A stretch of 64,000 bases of DNA from Bacillus sp. THAF10 (lineage in GTDB: Bacteria > Bacillota > Bacilli > Bacillales > Bacillaceae_I). Shown one piece after another: positions 20,122 to 27,429 of the stretch. The notes under the pieces were generated by a model. It did no database searches. It was not told where the DNA came from and saw only the letters and a program-made list of their open reading frames with translations. Location of the stretch: assembly GCF_009363695.1 (NCBI RefSeq), contig NZ_CP045403.1:2770001-2834000 (forward strand), read 5' to 3'. Numbering within the stretch: the stretch's first letter is position 1; each line of letters starts with the position of its first letter. A program made the position numbers and the translations under genes.

Positions 20122-21546
20122 TTAAATAGGCAATGTCTCGTTCTGTTTTTGTTTTTCTGTTGCTCCATATTTTTTTCGTTTCAAATACTTCCCATATCCT
20201 GCTTTACCTACAAACTGTTTATCACGTACCACGAATTCTCCCCGTACCATGACAGAAACTGGCTCGCCGGTTATCTTCATCCCTTCAAAGGCATTATAAT
20301 CTACTGCCATATGATGAGTGGAAGAGGATAGAACTCTTTCTTTATTAGGGTCAAATATGACAATGTCAGCATCCGCTCCCACTGCAATGGTCCCTTTTTT
20401 CGGAAACATACCGAACAGCTTTGCCACCCGTGTGGAGACAATGTCCACAAACTGGTTAATGCTGATTCTGCCTTTTTTTACTCCTTCTGAAAATAAAATG
20501 CTAACTCTATCTTCAATCGTTGGGCCACCGTTAGGAATTTTGGTGAAATCACCTTTTCCTAGACTTTTTTGCCCATCAAAATCAAAGGAGCATTGATCCG
20601 ATCCAAGTGTCTGCAACTGCCCACTCTTTAAGGCATTCCACAATACATCCTGATGCCATTTCTCTCGCAGTGGAGGGGACCAAACATATTTTGCGCCTTC
20701 AAAGTTAGGTTTTTCGAGATAGCTTTGGTCAAGTGCTAGATATTGTGGGCACGTTTCGCCCCACACTTCTATTCCCTTATTCCTTGCCTCTGCTATTTTT
20801 TCGACAGCCTCAGCACAAGAAACATGGACCACATACAGTTGAGAATTTGCTAGCTTTGTAAGCTGAGCAGCTCGACCGGTTGCTTCCCCTTCCACTTCAG
20901 GTGGCCTTGTCAGCGCATGATAAATTGGATCTGTATTTCCTTTCTCCAAGGCTTCTTTTGTTAAATAATCAATCACATCTCCGTTTTCAGCGTGCACCAT
21001 TACAAGAGCGCCAAGATCTTTTGCGGTTTTAAGCGTATGAAAAAGGGTTGCGTCATCAGCTTGAAAGACATTTTTATAGGCCATAAAAACTTTAAAAGAG
21101 GTAATTCCTTCTTCCTCTATAACCTGAGGAAGCTGAGAGAGCACCTTGTCATTCATTTCACCAATCATCAAATGGAAGCTATAATCAATGACAGCTTTAT
21201 CCTTGGATTTTTTATGCCACGTTTGGATTGCATCCTCGAGCGGCTTGCCTTTTTCTGTTAAACAGAAATCAATAATAGAGGTGGTGCCACCGAAGGCCGC
21301 GGCCATTGTTCCACTTTCAAAATCATCCTTTGTCACTGTACCCCCAAAAGGCATATCCAAATGGGTGTGCGGATCAATGGCACCAGGAAATACATAGCAC
21401 CCTTTTGCATCAATGACCTCTGCCCCTGGAGCAGTTAGATTCACACCAATAGAACAAATTTGTTCCCCATCAATGAGTATATCTGCTTCATACTGATCAC
21501 TTGCCGTGACAATGATTCCATTTTTAATTAACTTTTTTCCTGACAT
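20122..21546 (-). CDS. hydA: Dihydropyrimidinase (D-hydantoinase)
   Basis: Zn-dependent cyclic amidohydrolase opening dihydrouracil/dihydrothymine to N-carbamoyl-beta-amino acids; also acts on hydantoins. It has 474 aa. Metal-site residues: GAIDPHTHLDMPFGG (HxH, about residues 58-62), carboxylated Lys in SFKVFMAYKN (about 150), His in MVHAENGD and VVHVSCAEA, and Asp in LGSDQCSF. The length and the order preT-preA-hydA fit the pyrimidine enzyme. Start ATG with GGAGGACG upstream. Confidence 0.95.
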   Translation of the reverse strand: MSGKKLIKNGIIVTASDQYEADILIDGEQICSIGVNLTAPGAEVIDAKGCYVFPGAIDPHTHLDMPFGGTVTKDDFESGTMAAAFGGTTSIIDFCLTEKGKPLEDAIQTWHKKSKDKAVIDYSFHLMIGEMNDKVLSQLPQVIEEEGITSFKVFMAYKNVFQADDATLFHTLKTAKDLGALVMVHAENGDVIDYLTKEALEKGNTDPIYHALTRPPEVEGEATGRAAQLTKLANSQLYVVHVSCAEAVEKIAEARNKGIEVWGETCPQYLALDQSYLEKPNFEGAKYVWSPPLREKWHQDVLWNALKSGQLQTLGSDQCSFDFDGQKSLGKGDFTKIPNGGPTIEDRVSILFSEGVKKGRISINQFVDIVSTRVAKLFGMFPKKGTIAVGADADIVIFDPNKERVLSSSTHHMAVDYNAFEGMKITGEPVSVMVRGEFVVRDKQFVGKAGYGKYLKRKKYGATEKQKQNETLPI

Positions 21547-21562
21547 GATTTTTTCGTCCTCC

Positions 21563-22849
21563 TTATTTCATGGTATCTGCTTCACATTTTTGTAAAAGTC
21601 CTAAAGCAGTTTGACGATCATTCCACGTCATAGGAGGTTGTTCATGAGGGAGTTCAATCATGGAAATCGCATCATCCACCGGACAAACAATCGAGCAAAG
21701 GTTGCATCCAACACAATCCTCTTCCCTTACTCGTAAATATGATTTACCTTGGGCATCCTTTAACATATCAATACACTGATGAGAGGTGTCCTCACAGGCG
21801 ATATGACATTTATTACAGTTAATACAGGTATCCTGATTTATCCTCGCGACAATTTTATAATTGAGGTCGAGGTTCCCCCAATCGGAATATTTAGGAACGC
21901 TTTTGCCAACTAGGTCCATGACACTTTTTATGCCTTTTTCATCGAGATAATGATTTAACCCATCTAGCATATCCTCTACAATCCGGAAGCCATGGTGCAT
22001 GGCTGCCGTACATACTTGCACACCTGTAGCACCCATCAGCATAAACTCGACGGCATTTTGCCAATTAGAGACACCACCCATTCCAGATATCGGAACATTG
22101 ATTCTTGGATTTCTCGCGCACTCACCAACCATGTTTAGCGCAATTGGCTTCACTGCAGGACCGCAATATCCACCATGTGCACCCTTTCCTCCAACATGGG
22201 GAATGGTATTCCAGCTGTCCAAATCCACCCCTGCTAGGCTGTTGATTGTATTAATCATACTCACAGCATCCGCCCCGCCTCTAACAGCCGCTTCTGCAGT
22301 CATGGTAATATCTGTAATATTTGGTGTGAGCTTGACAATAACAGGTGTTTTCGCCATTTCTTTAGCCCAATAGGTTTGTTTTTCTACAAGCTCTGGCACC
22401 TGTCCAGAAGCAGAACCCATTCCTCTTTCTGCCATGCCGTGAGGACAGCCAAAATTCAGCTCGAGACCATCCACTCCGACCGCTTCCACTTTTTTCACAA
22501 TTTCATGCCATTTTTCCTGCTTTGGTTCCACCATTAAGGAAGCTATTAGCGTTCGATCAGGAAATTTCTTTTTTGTTTCTTCGATTTCTCGAAGGTTCAC
22601 TTCAAGTGGTCGGTCTGTAATTAATTCAATATTGTTAAAACCAGCCACTCGTTGGCCATTAAAGCTCACCGCAGCAAACCTTGAAGTTACGTTAATGATG
22701 GGATCACCAAGCGTTTTCCAAACCGCTCCCCCCCAGCCTGCTTCGAAGGCGCGTTGTACCTGATAGCCCGAGTTAGTCGGTGGGGCTGACGCAAGCCAAA
22801 AGGGATTTGGTGATTTTATTCCTGCAAAATTTATTGATAAATCTGCCAA
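21563..22849 (-). CDS. preA: NAD-dependent dihydropyrimidine dehydrogenase, catalytic subunit PreA
   Basis: Reduces uracil/thymine to the 5,6-dihydro forms with electrons from PreT. It has 428 aa. The dihydroorotate-dehydrogenase-like FMN barrel spans about residues 1-310 (NPFWLASAPPTNSGY, ELNFGCPHGMAERGMG with the active-site Cys loop nearby, SGMGGVSNWQNAVEFMLMGA) and a C-terminal ferredoxin domain has two [4Fe-4S] motifs, CINCNKCHIACEDTSHQC and CVGCNLCSIVCPV. Start is TTG after GGGGGG. It is separated from preT by only 23 bp. Confidence 0.95.
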   Translation of the reverse strand: MADLSINFAGIKSPNPFWLASAPPTNSGYQVQRAFEAGWGGAVWKTLGDPIINVTSRFAAVSFNGQRVAGFNNIELITDRPLEVNLREIEETKKKFPDRTLIASLMVEPKQEKWHEIVKKVEAVGVDGLELNFGCPHGMAERGMGSASGQVPELVEKQTYWAKEMAKTPVIVKLTPNITDITMTAEAAVRGGADAVSMINTINSLAGVDLDSWNTIPHVGGKGAHGGYCGPAVKPIALNMVGECARNPRINVPISGMGGVSNWQNAVEFMLMGATGVQVCTAAMHHGFRIVEDMLDGLNHYLDEKGIKSVMDLVGKSVPKYSDWGNLDLNYKIVARINQDTCINCNKCHIACEDTSHQCIDMLKDAQGKSYLRVREEDCVGCNLCSIVCPVDDAISMIELPHEQPPMTWNDRQTALGLLQKCEADTMK

Positions 22850-22872
22850 GTTGTTCCCCCCTCACATAGGAT

Positions 22873-24243
22873 TTAAGCTGTTTCTATTGTTGATTTCACT
22901 AACTTATTATAAAGAGCATAAGCTGTTTCTTTGCCTTGTTGCGCGGCTGTAACAACCATTGCTTCTCCAATGCCTTTTCCAAAAATCACATCCCCACAGG
23001 CATAAACTTTTGCATTCGAGGTTTGATGGGTAAGTGGGTCTACCATTACCACACCACCGTTATGGGAAAGATCAAAGCTTTCAATCAGACTTGTGTACCT
23101 TGTCTGCCCAATGGCCTTAATTACGACATCTACCTGTAATAAAAATTCTGAACCTTCCACCTCGACAGGTTTTCTTCTCCCATCTTTACCTGGACTGGTT
23201 AGCTTCATTTTCACACATTCGATTGCCGTGACCTCTCCATGCTCATTACCAATGATTCGTTTTGGTGCGGTGAGCCAACGGAATTCAACACCATCCTGTT
23301 TGGCAAATTCGTATTCAAAATCATAGGCTGTCATCTCTTCTTGGGTTCGCCGGTAAAGGATTTTTACATTCTCTGCTCCAAGTCTGACCGAACAGGTAGC
23401 CCCATCAATCGCTGTATTACCTGCTCCGATTACGACCACATTCTTTCCTTTCCATTGATCCGTAATCGATTTTGTTTTCGTTTCTTTCACAAACTCGATA
23501 GCATCATACACCCCATGTAATTTCTCCCCATCAATCCCAAGCATCGGAACATTCGCCATTCCTATTGCTAAAATAACGGCATCATATTGGGACAGAAGTT
23601 CATCTGGAGATATATCTACTCCAACTCGAGTATTCGTACGAATTTCTACATCTAAACCTTTTACCTGTTCCACTTCCCAATATGAAATTCGTTTTGGTAA
23701 TCGGAAGGATACGATTCCGTACGTATTCAGTCCTCCCACTTCCTCCTCAGCTTCAAAAATGGTTACCCCAAAGCCTAAACGAGCAAGTTCTCTAGCAGCA
23801 GAAAGCCCTGCTGGACCACCTCCTACTACGGCAACTCTTTTGCCATTGAAGGCTCCTTTTTCAAATAGCACTTGTTCGTTACGTATCGCCCAGTCTGTCG
23901 CATAGCGCTGTAGGTCACCAATGACAATAGGTTTAGTATGATGGTTTAACACACAAGCACCTTCACACAGCTCTTCTGTTGGACACACTCTTGCACAGCT
24001 TGCTCCTACAGGATTGGCACTCATAATGGTGGTGGCAGAGCCCTTTAAATTACCTGATGCAATTTTTTTTATAAAGGATGGAATATCTATACTTGTTGGA
24101 CAGGCCGTAATGCAAGGGGCATCATAGCAATAAAGACAGCGATTTGCTTCCTCTACAGCCTCCCTATCTGTTAAACCTGGCTTTACTTCTAAGAAGTTCA
24201 AAGCCAAATCCTCCAGTTCTATTCGTTTCGTTGCTCCCTTCAC
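22873..24243 (-). CDS. preT: NAD-dependent dihydropyrimidine dehydrogenase subunit PreT
   Basis: Flavin subunit passing electrons from NAD(P)H to PreA, homologous to the GltD-like part of mammalian DPD. The N-terminal Fe-S region has CLYCYDAPCITACPTSIDIP and ANPVGASCARVCPTEELCEGAC; GxGxxG nucleotide loops follow at VAVVGGGPAGLSAAREL and VVVIGAGNTAIDGATCS. I chose the GTG at 24243 (456 aa) because AAAAGGAG lies 9 nt upstream; the in-frame ATG at 24270 has no usable site and its codons adjoin a family B repeat. No gene lies between it and pydC; the gap holds that repeat. Confidence 0.93.
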   Translation of the reverse strand: MKGATKRIELEDLALNFLEVKPGLTDREAVEEANRCLYCYDAPCITACPTSIDIPSFIKKIASGNLKGSATTIMSANPVGASCARVCPTEELCEGACVLNHHTKPIVIGDLQRYATDWAIRNEQVLFEKGAFNGKRVAVVGGGPAGLSAARELARLGFGVTIFEAEEEVGGLNTYGIVSFRLPKRISYWEVEQVKGLDVEIRTNTRVGVDISPDELLSQYDAVILAIGMANVPMLGIDGEKLHGVYDAIEFVKETKTKSITDQWKGKNVVVIGAGNTAIDGATCSVRLGAENVKILYRRTQEEMTAYDFEYEFAKQDGVEFRWLTAPKRIIGNEHGEVTAIECVKMKLTSPGKDGRRKPVEVEGSEFLLQVDVVIKAIGQTRYTSLIESFDLSHNGGVVMVDPLTHQTSNAKVYACGDVIFGKGIGEAMVVTAAQQGKETAYALYNKLVKSTIETA

Positions 24244-24281
24244 GTATCCACACTCCTTTTCTTTTGGCATTGTTCAAACTA

Positions 24282-24408
24282 CGCTGGTAATTTCCGCAAC
24301 AATGGCTCCACGTCCTGTGGGGCAATTTTGTGAGCCTCCTCTGCAAGCTTGCGGGGTCTATCGCTTCATTCCCGCAGAAGTCTCCGCCATTTGCTCCAAT
24401 CAACAGCT
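24282..24408. repeat. Family B dispersed repeat, copy 1
   Basis: Non-coding, about 127 bp, between pydC and preT. The left end GCTGGTAATTTCCGC and right end CCAATCAACAGCT are imperfect inverted copies. The interior holds GC-rich blocks (TGAGCCTCC, GGGGTCT, TCTCCGCC) found also at 41380-41516 and in decayed form at 46995-47082. The flanks CAAACTAC / AAAACTAT may be a worn 8-bp target duplication. Confidence 0.75.
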
Positions 24409-24542
24409 AAAACTATTTAAATTCAACAAGCTTTTTTAACAAAGCTTAGAAATAAAAAGGCAACTCAAATCGAAAGGATGTGCCTAATATTCTTAGTTGG
24501 AATAAGGTACACAAACTTACGACCGAGTCACCTTTTGATTCG

Positions 24543-25433
24543 TTATGGTAATAGTGCTGTCATTTCATCATATGTTTCCGGTCTTCTGTCCCGGTAAAAT
24601 TGCCATAAATCCCTAACTTCTCGAATTAATTTTTTGTTCATCTCTCCTATGATTACCTCGTCCTTGTCTCTGCTTCCTATGGAAACAAAGGATCCTCTTG
24701 GATCGACGAGATAGGATTGACCATAGAATTCTCCCATTTTCCAAGGGCCTTCCAACCCCACTCTGTTTATTGCCCCAACATAATAACCATTGGCAACTGC
24801 GTGGGCTGGTTGCTCTAATTTCCAAAGGTACTCAGAAAGTCCTGCTACGGTGGCAGAAGGGTTAAAGACAATTTCAGCTCCTTTAAGGCCAAGTAGTCTT
24901 GCTCCTTCAGGAAAATGCCGGTCATAGCATATGTAGACCCCAACCTTGGCATAGGCTGTTTCAAAAATTGGATACCCGAGATTTCCTGGTTTAAAGTAAA
25001 ATTTCTCCCAAAAACCATGACCTTGATCTCCAACCCCTACTTGAGGAATATGCTGTTTTCGATATTTGCCTAAATAGGTTCCATCGGCATCAATGACAGC
25101 TGCTGTATTATAATACGTTGCAATTCCTTCCCGTTCATATATTGGCAAAACAATAACTACCCCGAGTTCCTTCGCAAGGTCCTGGAATAGCTTTGTTGTT
25201 GGACCATTTGGAATTTCCTCTGCGGCCTCATACCATTTAGCATTTTGTTCACTACAAAAATAAGGACCATAGAATATTTCTTGCAGGCAAATTATTTGAG
25301 CCCCTTTTTCCTTCGCTTCTCTTACTAGCTTGATGTGCTTTTCAATCGCTGCTTTTTTGTGAACTTCCACAGCTTCCTTTCCATCCACATCGTTGGAAGC
25401 TTGAATTAACCCAATCATCACTTTGTCGGACAT
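24543..25433 (-). CDS. pydC: Beta-ureidopropionase / N-carbamoyl amidohydrolase (nitrilase superfamily)
   Basis: C-N hydrolase releasing CO2 and NH3 from N-carbamoyl-beta-alanine or N-carbamoyl-beta-aminoisobutyrate. It has 296 aa with the nitrilase triad: Glu in ICLQEIFYGPYF (about residue 50), Lys in KYRKQHIPQVG (about 123) and Cys in VYICYDRHFPEGAR (about 160). The sequence resembles both beta-ureidopropionases and N-carbamoylputrescine amidases; the neighbours (preT, preA, hydA) decide for the former. AAGGAGG lies 9 nt before the ATG. It is the first gene of the block and has the shared 13-bp motif 130 bp upstream. Confidence 0.87.
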   Translation of the reverse strand: MSDKVMIGLIQASNDVDGKEAVEVHKKAAIEKHIKLVREAKEKGAQIICLQEIFYGPYFCSEQNAKWYEAAEEIPNGPTTKLFQDLAKELGVVIVLPIYEREGIATYYNTAAVIDADGTYLGKYRKQHIPQVGVGDQGHGFWEKFYFKPGNLGYPIFETAYAKVGVYICYDRHFPEGARLLGLKGAEIVFNPSATVAGLSEYLWKLEQPAHAVANGYYVGAINRVGLEGPWKMGEFYGQSYLVDPRGSFVSIGSRDKDEVIIGEMNKKLIREVRDLWQFYRDRRPETYDEMTALLP

Positions 25434-25562
25434 GTATTAACCTCCTTTTTGATGAGTGCCTTGTTAAATTGTTAGAATAATTAGAACTTTATGTTTATTC
25501 TACTTTTTTTAGGGCGTTTTTTCACTATACATAATGTTAAATGATAAGGGGTGCTGATTGTC

Positions 25563-25575
25563 CAAAGTGTAAAAC
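25563..25575 (-). promoter_or_regulatory. Candidate PucR-type operator upstream of pydC
   Basis: GTTTTACACTTTG, identical to the site before mmsA, followed directly by GACAATC; TGGACAATC also occurs upstream of pucR (near 17881-17890). It lies right behind the yrzQ terminator, where the pydC promoter must be. Confidence 0.45.
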
Positions 25576-25611
25576 ATAAAAAACCCGCTCCTCATAAAAA
25601 GGAACGGGCTT
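25576..25611 (-). terminator. Terminator after yrzQ
   Basis: Minus-strand stem GCCCGTTCCT / AGGAGCGGGT with loop TTTTTATG and U6 tail. It separates the yrrD-yrzR-yrzQ unit from the pyrimidine block. Confidence 0.88.
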
Positions 25612-25614
25612 TCA

Positions 25615-25770
25615 TTAAGAAAACCAGCGCTTGGCTTTTTTTCTCATTCTTTTCATATTTCGTTTAGACATCATGTCACCTAGGAAGTTCTGTACATTGT
25701 TATTGCGGCTTAGCCTGGTGGCGGCAGCTCCCAAGCCCATCATTACCAAGGAAGTCATTGCTCTGTTCAT
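25615..25770 (-). CDS. yrzQ: YrzQ-like small protein (DUF3918), 51 aa
   Basis: Short basic protein, 51 aa, easily missed because of its size. The hydrophobic N-terminal half (MNRAMTSLVMMGLGAAATR) may associate with a membrane; the C-terminus is strongly basic (SKRNMKRMRKKAKRWFS). It matches the YrzQ/DUF3918 pattern, and yrzQ lies beside yrzR and yrrD in B. subtilis as it does here. GGGAG lies 8 nt before the ATG and a strong terminator directly follows. Function unknown. Confidence 0.82.
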   Translation of the reverse strand: MNRAMTSLVMMGLGAAATRLSRNNNVQNFLGDMMSKRNMKRMRKKAKRWFS

Positions 25771-25793
25771 GCGACTCACTCCCTACATTTTAG

Positions 25794-25988
25794 TTACATA
25801 CTAATTTGTCGATCGTCTTCATGAAACAAATCATCCAAAGAACTGAGTGTACCATCTTCCTCTACTTGATGCGTGTGTACCACACCTTTTGCTACAGAAA
25901 GCTCAATAAAGCATCCCCAGCAATAGTATTGATTCACACCAATCTTACCAATATCTTTACTTTTGCAATTCGGACAAATAAGGACCAA
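25794..25988 (-). CDS. yrzR: YrzR-like zinc-ribbon protein
   Basis: Small protein (64 aa) with two CxxC knuckles, CPNC (about residues 5-8) and CWGC (about 24-27), which should bind zinc; the C-terminus is acidic with a His-rich middle (VVHTHQVEEDG). I chose TTG at 25988 because GAGGTG lies 6 nt upstream; GTG at 25997 overlaps that site. It sits between yrrD and yrzQ as in B. subtilis. Function unknown. Confidence 0.78.
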   Translation of the reverse strand: MVLICPNCKSKDIGKIGVNQYYCWGCFIELSVAKGVVHTHQVEEDGTLSSLDDLFHEDDRQISM

Positions 25989-26003
25989 TTCAGACACCTC
26001 ACG

Positions 26004-26477
26004 TCAGGTTATTACAGAAACGACGACGGTATCTTTTCCAATAATTAAGTCGGAAGGATTTCTTATTATCTTCTTTCCTTCCACAAAATCAGCAAAAAAA
26101 CCGTCCGTTACCTCATATCCTACGATTGTGCCCGTTTCCTCATCGAAATATACATCCTCTAAAAGTCCAAGATTTTGTCCTTCACCAGTCATAAAAGACT
26201 TGCCTTTAATGCCATGGTAATGATGAAAATAAACCTGCCCTTTTTCCTTTGATATGGGAGTTAATAGGTGTTTGTCCACCATTACTCCATCCTCACCGAA
26301 GGATTGAATATATTCAAACGGAAGAAGTTTTTGCCGGTGAAAAATACCTTTACCGTCCATAATCAATCCTTTAAGCTGTCCTGGTTCTTCAATGCAAAAG
26401 TCTAAGATACGGCCAATTTTGTTTCCAGATGCTATATCGTAAATTAGCATCCCCTTCACACGAGAAAATGTTCTCAA
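26004..26477 (-). CDS. yrrD: PRC-barrel domain protein YrrD
   Basis: Protein of 157 aa with two PRC-barrel-like halves (about residues 5-70 and 85-150: GMLIYDIASGNKIGRILDF and GEGQNLGLLEDVYFDEETG). PRC barrels occur in RNA-processing (RimM) and photosynthetic proteins; the role of YrrD is unknown. I chose TTG at 26477 (MRTFSRVKG...), with GAGGTG 6 nt upstream; an in-frame ATG at 26531 lacks this spacing. First gene of yrrD-yrzR-yrzQ. Confidence 0.85.
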   Translation of the reverse strand: MRTFSRVKGMLIYDIASGNKIGRILDFCIEEPGQLKGLIMDGKGIFHRQKLLPFEYIQSFGEDGVMVDKHLLTPISKEKGQVYFHHYHGIKGKSFMTGEGQNLGLLEDVYFDEETGTIVGYEVTDGFFADFVEGKKIIRNPSDLIIGKDTVVVSVIT

Positions 26478-26662
26478 AGAATCCACCTCTTTTCGAACAT
26501 TACTAGCTTTTGTTTTCCTCACTCTCCTCATACTGCGAAAGGTTTTCCATTTAAAAATAGGTGAAAATCAAAAAAAACAGGCCTCATATTATCCATGTTT
26601 GACCAAGCAGTCCCCCATAAAAGGAATAATATGAATAAGAAACAAGCTAGGAGGTGAAATGA

Positions 26663-27214
26663 ATGATAACTAGATTTTATTTCTTTCGAAAAGACCAACA
26701 AAGCGACAAAAAAGAAGCAAAACAACACAAGTGGGTAGATGATAAAAAATGTAAAAAAGAAAAGCACAGTGCAAAGCTAGTTGGATTTGCATCTGATACG
26801 GCTGACCCTATCGTAAGCTCTCCTCTTCCAACTAACTTTCCTCTTACCACCCAACCTCAAGTAGTAGCAGCTGTCACGTTAAGAGATGTTAAACCAGGTA
26901 ATCCAGTGTGGTTACAAGGCCTATATCACGCAAACAATAACTCAGGAGTAGTGGCTGATTTAATCACAAGAATTTATCGTAACAGCATCGCCCCATCCAA
27001 TCTGATTTATCAAAGTGTAGTTGAAATTGATTCAGAGAACAGAGATGATGCCCTTGCATCGGTATCGCAATTTGTGGATATTATTCCAGAAGGGGAAGAA
27101 GACGCTACCTATTTATTAACTGCCCAAAAAGATCCAGAACAAGATGCTTTAGCCGTTTTTGTGAATGGTCCAATTACCTTCACAGCAGTAGAAATTAAAC
27201 AAGAGCTGTCTTAA
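26663..27214 (+). CDS. Hypothetical protein (183 aa), possible spore/exosporium-type protein
   Basis: Not firmly recognised. A charged basic N-terminus (about 1-37, many Lys and His) is followed by a Pro/Thr/Ser-rich linker and a domain of about 120 residues predicted mainly beta (VVAAVTLRDVKPGNPVWLQ, VVADLITRIYRNS, VVEIDSENRDD, TYLLTAQKD, GPITFTAVEIKQELS). No signal peptide or membrane segment. This looks like a jelly-roll type structural domain and could be spore associated, which is inference only. A perfect AGGAGG lies 8 nt before the ATG, a terminator follows, and it is divergent from yrrD and absent from the B. subtilis order I recall. Confidence 0.75.
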   Translation: MITRFYFFRKDQQSDKKEAKQHKWVDDKKCKKEKHSAKLVGFASDTADPIVSSPLPTNFPLTTQPQVVAAVTLRDVKPGNPVWLQGLYHANNNSGVVADLITRIYRNSIAPSNLIYQSVVEIDSENRDDALASVSQFVDIIPEGEEDATYLLTAQKDPEQDALAVFVNGPITFTAVEIKQELS

Positions 27215-27223
27215 TTTTAACAA

Positions 27224-27260
27224 CAAAAAAAGGCTGGCCCATAGGTGGACTAGCCTTTTT
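27224..27260. terminator. Terminator after the 183-aa gene
   Basis: Stem AAAAAAGGCTGG...AGCCTTTTT with inner CC/GG pairing. The last T-rich bases (TTTTTGTTA) form the left target duplication of the adjacent family A repeat. Confidence 0.75.
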
Positions 27261-27429
27261 GTTAGGCTCTTTTCTAAAAGATGGTTGCAATAAACAAGGA
27301 AAAAGTCGGCATTTAGTCTTTCCAATCTAATTATATCCTTTCCACGAAGAGAGCACGAAAGTAACTTCCTTTCCGTGGACCTTAATTATACGCAGTAGCA
27401 ACAAAGTTTGCGAAAACACCTTTTTGTTA
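27256..27429 (+). mobile_element. Family A repeat, copy 2, with perfect 9-bp target duplication
   Basis: Element 27265-27420 (156 bp) starts GGCTCTTTTCTAAAAG and ends GCAACAAAGTTTGCGAAAACACC, imperfect inverted ends. It is flanked by TTTTTGTTA at 27256-27264 and again at 27421-27429. The right duplicate contains the recD2 stop codon (27427-27429). No coding capacity: a miniature inverted-repeat element. Confidence 0.88.

Noticed and set aside
26528..26767. 79-aa hydrophobic ORF on the minus strand
   Set aside because: It is antisense to the well-supported 26663 gene; its Phe-rich make-up is the complement of Lys codons.
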